Part shown: one piece after another, positions 8,032-15,624 of the stretch
Layout: each line of letters opens with the position of its first letter
Position numbering within the stretch: position 1 is the stretch's first letter
Program-made: the position numbers and the translations under genes
Source of the DNA: Flavobacteriales bacterium UBA1937
GTDB taxonomy: Bacteria > Bacteroidota > Bacteroidia > Flavobacteriales > Weeksellaceae
Assembly: GCA_002337005.1 (NCBI GenBank)
Contig: DDFD01000003.1
Location: 1 to 43,004, forward strand
Direction of reading: 5' to 3'
Length of the DNA: 43,004 nt
Notes under the pieces: generated by a model
The model's input: the letters and a program-made list of their open reading frames with translations, nothing else
What the model was told of the DNA's origin: nothing
Databases searched by the model: none

Positions 8032-11000
8032 ATGAAAAAATATGCAATAATTTTTATTTGTTTAATTACCAATTTATTTTTTGCACAATCAGAAAATGTA
8101 AGAGTTGAAAACAATTCTAGTGGACAAAAACTTTTAGTTGATGGTAAGCCTTTTATCATCAACGGAATGAATTGGGATTATTATCCTATTGGCACCAATT
8201 ACAATTACTCACTATGGACTCAAAAAGATGATTTTATAAAATCAGCATTAGACAGCCAGATGTCATTGCTCAAAAATATGGGGGTAAATGCCATAAGAGT
8301 TTACACAGGAATACCTGCCAAATGGATTACCTACATTTATGAGAATTATGGTATATACACCATGCTCAATCATTCTTTTGGTAGATATGGTCTTACCATT
8401 AATGGAACTTGGATTCCTAATACAGATTATGCTAATGAAAATACCAGAGCATATCTTATTAATGAAGTAAAACAACTTACCCAACAATACAAAAATACAC
8501 CAGGATTACTGATGTATCTTTTGGGTAATGAAAACAATTATGGTTTATTTTGGGATGGTGCAGAGACAGAAAATATACCTGTAGCCGAAAGAAAATCTAC
8601 ACACAGAGCAGAAGCGATGTATAAATTGTTTAATGATGCTGCTTTAGAAATGAAGACTCAAGACAAAAATCATCCTATTGCAATGTGTAATGGAGACTTA
8701 CTTTTCTTAGATATTATAGCCAAAGAATGTAAAGATGTAGATATATATGGTACTAATATGTACAGAGGAGTATCTTTTGGTGATGCTTTTTTGAGAGTGA
8801 AAAATGAGGTCGGAAAACCGCTATTATTTACGGAATTTGGAGCAGATGCTTTTAATGAAATTACAGGAAAAGAAGACCAAGACGCACAATCTTATTATTT
8901 ATTAGGTAATTGGCAAGAAATCTATGAAAATGCTGCAGGAATGGGCAAAGCCAATAACTGTCTTGGTGGATTTACTTTTCAGTTTAGTGACGGATGGTGG
9001 AAGTACAAACAAAACGAAAACTTAGATGTACATGATGCTAATGCTTCCTGGAGCAATGGCGGTTACATTAAAGATTACCAAAAAGGAGAAAATAATATGA
9101 ATGAAGAGTGGTTTGGTATTTGTGCTAAAGGTACTCCAGATGCTAATGGACTATATCAAGAATATCCACGTTCTGCATATTATGTTTTGAAACAAGTTCA
9201 CCAATTTAATCCGTATGATTCATCTAAACTAACAAGTTCTAGTACGGTTAAAAATTATTTTAATGACATCAATGTTGCAGATGCTCAGTTAAGAGCTAGA
9301 GGAGATAAAGCTGCACTAAAAGGAGAAAGTAATGATAAAATAAAACTAAGTAATCTAAGGGCAGATTTCTATACCTACAATACTGGAGGTAGTCTTATTA
9401 CCACTCCGAAAGATAAAACAGATGGTTATACATCTTATCCTACTAAGCAAGGTTTTGACCATACTCAATCTTATTATATAGGAGTAGAGGCCAACCCAAC
9501 TTCTAATATGAGAGCTAATGTAAATGTGAATATTCTAGGAAATGTAGCAGAAAATCCTATAGATCAAATCTTTTACGAAAACAGAGGAAGACCAATAGAA
9601 GTTCTAAATGCAGATGGAACAACTACAAAAATGCAAGACGTAAATAGAGTACAGGTTTATAGTGCAAGCTACCATTGGAATGAAAAATGGTTTGATTTAG
9701 ATGGATTTTATAGAACTGGGCATTACCACTGGGGATATGAAGGAGACATTTTCGGATTGTATCCGGAAGCCAATTATGGACCTAATATTGATATCTATAA
9801 TGGCGAAGCTCCTTTCGGATTTGAATTTGCTGGTAAAAAAGCAATTAATGGTTTAAAAGTTGCTTTCGGTCCAGAATTATGGTGGGGAGCTAACCCAGCT
9901 GTTTTAGTAAAATATTCTAGAAAAGTAGGTAAATTTGATATTACAGGAGTTTATCACGAAGACTTAGACCAAAGAGGTACTACCCAAAGTTCATTTGCTA
10001 TTCCTCAGCCTCAAACAAGAAGAGTTACTTTGGCTTTACAAAGAAAATTTGGAAAATTTGGAGTTGATTTAGGCACAATCTGGGCAGGACAACCATTGAA
10101 TGGAAGAACTTTCCAAATTTATAGAGATGGAAATGTATATCAAGACCAAATTAATAATAAAGACAACTGGGGAGGTAAAGTAAAATTCACATACGCAGGA
10201 GGAAAATTCAATTGGTATGCACAAGGTGCTGCAATGGGATTGGTAGCCAATGGTGGAGCAGATAATACACAGACTTTTACAGGCTGGAGATTAAAAGATA
10301 GTGGAAGTGGTAATCAATATAATTTCTTAACTGGTTTTACTTATAATATCGGAAATCTACAAATTGCGCCAAATTTCTTATGGCAAAAACCAATCGAAGG
10401 TCCTGTACCTTTCGGTGCACCAGCACCAGGAAGACCTAGAAATATTCTAGAAGATCCATTTGTGGTAAGAGCCAATAGAGAACAAACCGCAGGAGAAATA
10501 CTTTTTACTTATGACCCTACACCAGCTACTTGGATGTACAGTTGGGATACAGATAAAATCGAAGACGCAAAATTCGCCATCAGTGCAGGATTTGTTTACA
10601 GGCATTTACCTACAACACAAGATGCAGCAATTGGAATTTTACCAGACGGAAGAACCACATTTGCTTTCCCAGGTGCAGCTCCTGCAAAAGACCTTTGGGA
10701 AGTAAATACCAGAGTTGTTTCTAAGTTAAGTACTGATTTTGGGGTAATCGCTAATATCTACGGAGGCACAGCTCAAGCTAATGGTAGTGATGCCAGAACT
10801 ATAGAAAGATTTGGCATAGATGTAAGAACTATTTATAAAAAAGTGAAATTTATTTCTACTATTAAATTTAACGATTGGGGGCCTTATGATTATCACAGAG
10901 ATTATAATCTTACTTTCCCTATGCAATTGATAGGAGATTTATCTTTCGAAATCGGAAAACCAGAATGGTGGATTTTACCAGGAACCAGAATAGGCATTAG

Positions 11001-11160
11001 AGGAACATATAGAACTCTAGACCAATATTCGCCAAGATATGCACCTACCTACACCGTAGATGCGGCAGGTAATTGGGTGGCAGATCCTACTGCAATAGGC
11101 TTCCCTAATGGAAACGAGTGGGAAATAAGAACTTATATTCAAATTAACATTGGTAAATAA
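8032..11160 (+). CDS. Clan GH-A glycosidase fused to a C-terminal outer-membrane-barrel-like domain
   Basis: This 1042-residue protein has a signal peptide (MKKYAIIFICLITNLFFAQS). Residues ~25-400 form a clan GH-A TIM barrel. It starts with a GH2/GH5-like strand (LLVDGKPFIINGMNWDYYP), has MGVNAIRVYTG, the acid/base Glu in LLGNENN (E167) and the nucleophile Glu in LLFTEFGAD (E268). I cannot assign the family; GH2-, GH5- and GH158-type enzymes all show this pattern. After a ~70-residue linker, about residues 480-1042 are amphipathic beta-strands rich in aromatics and Gly (RRVTLALQRKFGKFGVDLG, FNWYAQGAAMGLVA), ending EIRTYIQINIGK like an outer-membrane barrel. I infer an enzyme anchored by its own barrel. 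It is first in a four-gene operon, with 10 bp to the next gene. Confidence 0.85.
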   Translation: MKKYAIIFICLITNLFFAQSENVRVENNSSGQKLLVDGKPFIINGMNWDYYPIGTNYNYSLWTQKDDFIKSALDSQMSLLKNMGVNAIRVYTGIPAKWITYIYENYGIYTMLNHSFGRYGLTINGTWIPNTDYANENTRAYLINEVKQLTQQYKNTPGLLMYLLGNENNYGLFWDGAETENIPVAERKSTHRAEAMYKLFNDAALEMKTQDKNHPIAMCNGDLLFLDIIAKECKDVDIYGTNMYRGVSFGDAFLRVKNEVGKPLLFTEFGADAFNEITGKEDQDAQSYYLLGNWQEIYENAAGMGKANNCLGGFTFQFSDGWWKYKQNENLDVHDANASWSNGGYIKDYQKGENNMNEEWFGICAKGTPDANGLYQEYPRSAYYVLKQVHQFNPYDSSKLTSSSTVKNYFNDINVADAQLRARGDKAALKGESNDKIKLSNLRADFYTYNTGGSLITTPKDKTDGYTSYPTKQGFDHTQSYYIGVEANPTSNMRANVNVNILGNVAENPIDQIFYENRGRPIEVLNADGTTTKMQDVNRVQVYSASYHWNEKWFDLDGFYRTGHYHWGYEGDIFGLYPEANYGPNIDIYNGEAPFGFEFAGKKAINGLKVAFGPELWWGANPAVLVKYSRKVGKFDITGVYHEDLDQRGTTQSSFAIPQPQTRRVTLALQRKFGKFGVDLGTIWAGQPLNGRTFQIYRDGNVYQDQINNKDNWGGKVKFTYAGGKFNWYAQGAAMGLVANGGADNTQTFTGWRLKDSGSGNQYNFLTGFTYNIGNLQIAPNFLWQKPIEGPVPFGAPAPGRPRNILEDPFVVRANREQTAGEILFTYDPTPATWMYSWDTDKIEDAKFAISAGFVYRHLPTTQDAAIGILPDGRTTFAFPGAAPAKDLWEVNTRVVSKLSTDFGVIANIYGGTAQANGSDARTIERFGIDVRTIYKKVKFISTIKFNDWGPYDYHRDYNLTFPMQLIGDLSFEIGKPEWWILPGTRIGIRGTYRTLDQYSPRYAPTYTVDAAGNWVADPTAIGFPNGNEWEIRTYIQINIGK

Positions 11161-11170
11161 TTTTAACAAA

Positions 11171-13054
11171 ATGAAAAATATATTTAAACATACATTCATA
11201 AAACCATTATTAGGATTTTCGCTGTTGTTTGCTTTGGGATGTCAGAGAGATATTAATGATTTAGAACAAGCTACATATTCTAAAAATCCAGATGTTTTTA
11301 TAGATACATTTAGTTCAGGACTTAATTATGCAGCTTTTGGAGGCTCAGATGTAAAAGCCTTTGATGTAGATACTCAAGTAAAATATTCTGGCACTACCTC
11401 TATGAAAATTGCTGTTCCAGATTATGGTAGCCCAGAAGGAGCTTATGCTGGTGGAACTTTTTTTACTACTGTAGGAAGAGATTTATCAGATTACAATGCA
11501 CTCACTTTTTGGATTAAAGCTACCCAATCTGCAAATATTGATGTATTAGGTTTTGGTAATGATTTGGGCGAAAATAAATATCAAGTATCACTTTCTGGTG
11601 TAGCTGTAAATACCAATTGGAAAAAAGTAATTATACCAATTCCTGACGCTTCTAAACTTAAAATGGAAAGAGGAATGTTTTTCTATTCTGAAGGACCAGA
11701 AAATAACAAGGGTTATACTTTTTGGATAGACGAAGTAAAGTTCGAAAAATTAGGAACCATTTCTTATCAATCTGCTTCTATTGTTAATGGAGCTAATAAA
11801 ACGGTAACATCTTTTGTGGGAGTAAAAAATGTAGTAGATGGTTTAACTGCTAGCTATAGTATGCCTAATGGTACAACACAAGCTGTAAATCTTACACCTT
11901 ACTATTTTAATTTTTTTAGTTCTAATCAATCTGTTGCTACAGTAGATGAAGTAGGTAATGTAAGCACCTTAGGAGCAGGAACTTCCACCATCACTGCAAC
12001 TCTTGATAATAATACTGCAAAAGGTAGTCTTATTATTAATTCTAGTGGAACATTTACACATGCGCCTACACCTACACAAGATCCGTCTAAAGTAATATCT
12101 TTATTCAGTGACAAATATACTAATGCACCTGTAGATTACTATAACGGATATTGGGCACCATACCAAACTACACAATCGGCAGATTTTCAGGTAGATGGAG
12201 ATCACGTTTTGAATTATACCAACTTTAATTTTGTAGGAATACAAATGAGTTCACCTACAGTAAATGTAGCTTCTATGTCTCATTTACATTTAGATATTTA
12301 TTTACCTAATGCATTATCGGCAGGCGCTAATTTTAAAATACAGGTAGTAGATTTTGGGGCAGATGGTGTTTATGGCGGAAATGATGACAAAACAAGCGAA
12401 ACGACTATAGCAGCTCCTACTTTACAAGGACAAAAATGGGTAAGCCTTAATTTACCACTTACTGCTTTTTCTGGTCTAACGACTAAGTCGCATATTGGGC
12501 AAGTAATTTTCGTAGGAACTAATATTTCTAATTTCTACGCAGATAATATTTATTTTTATAATGATGGCAGCATTATCCCAGCTACACCAACTACTGCAGC
12601 ACCAACTCCTACCCATGCAGCAAATAGCGTATTGTCTATTTTTAGTGATTCTTATACCAATGTTTCGGGAACTAATTTTAATCCAAATTGGGGGCAAGCT
12701 ACTCAGGTTTCACAATTGGCAATTTCAGGAAATAATACCTTGAAATATGGAGGATTAAACTATCAAGGAACACAATTGGGAAGTAATATCAATGTATCTT
12801 CTTATGGTTTTCTCCATATAGATTACTATTCTGCTAATTCTAGTACCTTAAATTTCTATTTAATCAGTCCTGGGCCAGTAGAAAAAGCATATTCTCTTTC
12901 TGTACCTACAGGATTAGGAACTAATAATAACGGTTGGAAAAGTATAGATATTCCGTTATCTGCATTTTCACCAGTAGCTCTTATTAATGTTTTCCAGTTT
13001 AAAGTAGATGGCAATGGAGATGTCTTCTTTGATAATATTTATTTCCATAATTAA
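11171..13054 (+). CDS. Surface glycan-binding lipoprotein with CBM-like and Ig-like modules
   Basis: I choose ATG 11171 over the upstream GTG, giving 627 aa. The signal peptide ends in a lipobox (FALGC, Cys24). Residues ~35-200 form a jelly-roll CBM-like domain (YSGTTSMKIAVPDYG, then DLSDYNALTFWIKAT and YTFWIDEVKFEKLG). Residues ~205-295 form a Big_2-type Ig fold (NQSVATVDEVGNVSTLGAGT). Two related ~150-residue modules follow, each opening with a Thr/Pro linker and VISLFSDKYTN or VLSIFSDSYTN and ending in DNIYF(Y/H)N. No catalytic motif is visible. It probably binds the polysaccharide at the cell surface beside the GH-A enzyme encoded upstream and the GH16 enzyme encoded 26 bp downstream. It may fill the role SGBP/SusE-type lipoproteins play in canonical loci. 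Confidence 0.82.
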   Translation: MKNIFKHTFIKPLLGFSLLFALGCQRDINDLEQATYSKNPDVFIDTFSSGLNYAAFGGSDVKAFDVDTQVKYSGTTSMKIAVPDYGSPEGAYAGGTFFTTVGRDLSDYNALTFWIKATQSANIDVLGFGNDLGENKYQVSLSGVAVNTNWKKVIIPIPDASKLKMERGMFFYSEGPENNKGYTFWIDEVKFEKLGTISYQSASIVNGANKTVTSFVGVKNVVDGLTASYSMPNGTTQAVNLTPYYFNFFSSNQSVATVDEVGNVSTLGAGTSTITATLDNNTAKGSLIINSSGTFTHAPTPTQDPSKVISLFSDKYTNAPVDYYNGYWAPYQTTQSADFQVDGDHVLNYTNFNFVGIQMSSPTVNVASMSHLHLDIYLPNALSAGANFKIQVVDFGADGVYGGNDDKTSETTIAAPTLQGQKWVSLNLPLTAFSGLTTKSHIGQVIFVGTNISNFYADNIYFYNDGSIIPATPTTAAPTPTHAANSVLSIFSDSYTNVSGTNFNPNWGQATQVSQLAISGNNTLKYGGLNYQGTQLGSNINVSSYGFLHIDYYSANSSTLNFYLISPGPVEKAYSLSVPTGLGTNNNGWKSIDIPLSAFSPVALINVFQFKVDGNGDVFFDNIYFHN

Positions 13055-13080
13055 TCAATATTTAATTCAAATTACAAATT

Positions 13081-13926
13081 ATGAAAATTTTAAATAAAAA
13101 AAATATTCAAAAAATTAAATTTATAGGAGTTTTTGGCATATTGCTATTTTCTTTGTCTGGTTGTGATGAGGAAGCTGTACAAACTTTACCTGAAAGAAAC
13201 TGGGAATTGGTATGGAGTGATGAATTTGATGGAAATGCAGGTAATTTGCCAGATGCTACCAAATGGACTTATGACATAGGAACAGGCACCAATGGTTGGG
13301 GAAACCAAGAATTGGAATATTATACCAAAAGAACAGATAATGTAAAACTAGATGGCAATGGTAATCTGGTAATTACTGCTAAAAAAGAAAATTATTCCGG
13401 CTCTGCATTTACTTCGGCAAGAATTAAAACGAAAGGATTGTTTTCTCATGCCTATGGTAAAATAGAAGCAAGAATAAAAACACCTTACGGACCAGGTATT
13501 TGGCCAGCATTTTGGATGTTAGGAGACAATATAGATACTGTAAATTGGCCGAATTGTGGCGAAGTAGACATTATGGAATTAAAAGGTCATATTCCTAGTG
13601 TGATATATGGTACTTTACACGGACCAGGCTATTCTGGTGGAGGTGCCAAAACAAAATCTTATGGTTTGCAAAACTCTAGATTCGACCAAGATTATCATGT
13701 ATTTGCCGTAGAATGGAAAGAAAACCAAATAGACTTTTTTGTAGATGGCTTCTTGTATCATAGGGTAACTCCCAAAGATGTTTCTGGAGAATGGGTTTAT
13801 AATCATCCTTTTTTCTTAATCCTAAATGTAGCAGTAGGCGGAAATTTTGTAGGATTCCCTACAGATGGTACTTCATTCCCTCAAAATATGTACATAGACT
13901 ATGTAAGAGTATATAATGCTAAATAA
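13081..13926 (+). CDS. GH16 family beta-glucanase (laminarinase-like) lipoprotein
   Basis: This 281-residue protein has a lipobox (SLSGC, Cys28), so it should be membrane-anchored, probably at the cell surface. Almost the whole mature chain is one GH16 beta-jelly-roll domain. It starts at WELVWSDEFDG and includes WGNQELEYYTKRTDNV, the family's AYGKIEARIKTPYGPGIWPA block and the catalytic signature GEVDIMELKGH (nucleophile E161, D163, acid/base E166). The later HVFAVEWKENQIDFFVDG block is also complete. NQELEYYT plus a DIME-type active site is typical of endo-beta-1,3(4)-glucanases, so laminarin or mixed-linkage glucan is the likely substrate. It is third in the operon and preceded by a glycan-binding lipoprotein gene. 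Confidence 0.93.
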   Translation: MKILNKKNIQKIKFIGVFGILLFSLSGCDEEAVQTLPERNWELVWSDEFDGNAGNLPDATKWTYDIGTGTNGWGNQELEYYTKRTDNVKLDGNGNLVITAKKENYSGSAFTSARIKTKGLFSHAYGKIEARIKTPYGPGIWPAFWMLGDNIDTVNWPNCGEVDIMELKGHIPSVIYGTLHGPGYSGGGAKTKSYGLQNSRFDQDYHVFAVEWKENQIDFFVDGFLYHRVTPKDVSGEWVYNHPFFLILNVAVGGNFVGFPTDGTSFPQNMYIDYVRVYNAK

Positions 13927-13981
13927 TCTTTGAATCAATATTATTTCAATAATTTATTATAAACAACCAAAATTTATTACT

Positions 13982-15544
13982 ATGAATAAAATCTCTTTTT
14001 TGATTATGCTTATTGCATCATTGTTTGGTTTTTCTCAACCAACCACTAATGCACCAACGCCTACTAAAGCTTCCGCAGATGTTATTTCTGTCTTTAGTGA
14101 TGCTTATACCAATGTTGCTACCAATTATAATCCGTTTTGGGGACAAATCGGAAATGTGAACCCTGCTTTTGAAGCCGTTTCTAGTTCGGGGAACAACATT
14201 TTAGTTTATTCTAATTTTAATTATCAAGGAACTGAATTAAGTACTCAAAATGCCGCTTCAATGGAATACCTTCATATTGATGTTTGGACTAGTACTGCTG
14301 GAGCTGTTTTAAAAGTTTCCCCCATTAATAATGGTACAGGAGCTACTGAATTTTTAGTAAATGTTCCTATAGTAAGCAGCGGATGGAGTAGTGTAGATTT
14401 ACCAAAGTCTGCTTTTACAGGTATGACTTGGGATTCTATATTTCAAATGAAGTTTGATGGACAAGCTGGTGCTAATCCATCTACCGTATATTTGGATAAT
14501 ATTTATTTTTGGAAATCACCTATAGATCCTTTAGCTGATGCTACTTTAAGTGATTTAAAAGTTAATGGAACTACTATTTCGGGCTTTAGCTCTGCTATAA
14601 ATACATATTCTGTTCAGTTTCCTCAAGGTACTACTGCTATTCCTCAGATTACCGCAGTAACTGCCTCTAATTCTAGTGCAAGTACTTCCATTACACAAGC
14701 TACTTCCATTCCTGGTAGTGCTACTGTTTTAGTAACTGCACAAAATGGCACTACTACCAAAACTTATACAGTAAATTATACACTTTCTGGGCCTGGTGTT
14801 GCAGCACCTACACCTCCTGCTAGAGCCTCTTCAGATGTTATTTCTTTATATAGCAATGCATACACCAATATCCCTGTTTCAGAATGGTCTGCTTCTTGGG
14901 ATGATTCTAGTGTAACAGATATTCAAGTGCAAGGAAATGATACAAAAAAAATAAATTTCACGAATTTTCTGGGAGTACAACTTAGCAATTTTGTTGATGC
15001 AAGTAATATGACCTATTTCCATATGGATTATTTTATTGATAACGGGACAGATTTAGTAGGAAAAGTTATCAATACAAAATGGTCTAATCATGCAAATGCA
15101 CCAACCCCTGGCGAAACAAGTGCATTTTTATTGAATACAATTCCTACTACCACAGGTACTTGGGTCTCTATAGATGTTCCTATTTCTAGTTTTGATAACT
15201 CACCACAAGTTAGAAATTCATTATATCAATTGTTATTGATATCTAACCTAGGTACGCTATATGTTGATAATATTTATTTGCATAAAAATACAATTTTAGC
15301 TGTAGATGATATAGCAACTTCTCAAAACAAGTTATTGTTTTATCCAAATCCAGTAAATTCTGGTGATGCTATAAGTATAAAAAATAAAATTAAAAGTATA
15401 GAAATATATAATGTATCTGGTCAAAAAGTAAAATCAGCGAATTCTCAAAGCATAAGTTCACAAGGTCTTACTAAAGGAGTGTATGTTATAAAAGCTGTAA
15501 CAGAAAACGGAGAAGTACAATCTTCTAAGTTTATTGTAAAATAA
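13982..15544 (+). CDS. T9SS-secreted glycan-binding protein with repeated CBM-like modules
   Basis: This 520-residue protein has a signal peptide (MNKISFLIMLIASLFGFSQ). Module A (~25-175) opens with TNAPTPTKAS and VISVFSDAYTNV and closes with VYLDNIYFWK. A cadherin-like beta-sandwich follows (~180-270, ADATLSDLKVNGTTISGF to TKTYTVNYTLSG). Module B (~275-435) opens with DVISLYSNAYTNI and closes with LYVDNIYLHK. The last ~80 residues are a type A T9SS sorting domain (LLFYPNPVNSGD, IEIYNVSGQKV, GVYVIKA, SSKFIVK), so it is exported and attached or released by T9SS. No catalytic residues are evident. Its modules are clearly related to those of the lipoprotein encoded two genes upstream. It is last in the operon, with a strong terminator 25 bp after the stop. 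Confidence 0.88.
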   Translation: MNKISFLIMLIASLFGFSQPTTNAPTPTKASADVISVFSDAYTNVATNYNPFWGQIGNVNPAFEAVSSSGNNILVYSNFNYQGTELSTQNAASMEYLHIDVWTSTAGAVLKVSPINNGTGATEFLVNVPIVSSGWSSVDLPKSAFTGMTWDSIFQMKFDGQAGANPSTVYLDNIYFWKSPIDPLADATLSDLKVNGTTISGFSSAINTYSVQFPQGTTAIPQITAVTASNSSASTSITQATSIPGSATVLVTAQNGTTTKTYTVNYTLSGPGVAAPTPPARASSDVISLYSNAYTNIPVSEWSASWDDSSVTDIQVQGNDTKKINFTNFLGVQLSNFVDASNMTYFHMDYFIDNGTDLVGKVINTKWSNHANAPTPGETSAFLLNTIPTTTGTWVSIDVPISSFDNSPQVRNSLYQLLLISNLGTLYVDNIYLHKNTILAVDDIATSQNKLLFYPNPVNSGDAISIKNKIKSIEIYNVSGQKVKSANSQSISSQGLTKGVYVIKAVTENGEVQSSKFIVK

Positions 15545-15568
15545 AGTGTATTTTTCATAAGTTTTTTT

Positions 15569-15597
15569 AACGCCCGTTTTTAACGGGCGTTTTTTTT
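15569..15597 (+). terminator. Strong rho-independent terminator of the GH16 operon
   Basis: AACGCCCGTT and AACGGGCGTT form a perfect 10-bp GC-rich stem with a 3-base loop, followed by eight T. It ends the four-gene operon and separates it from the regulator gene. Confidence 0.93.
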
Positions 15598-15608
15598 GAT
15601 AAAAATTG

Positions 15609-15616
15609 TATATTTG
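15609..15616 (+). promoter_or_regulatory. Candidate -7 promoter box of the regulator gene
   Basis: TATATTTG matches the flavobacterial -7 consensus TAnnTTTG and ends 8 bp before the ATG at 15625. No convincing TTG box lies 19 bp upstream. The implied 5' leader is nearly absent. Confidence 0.45.
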
Positions 15617-15624
15617 GATGACTC

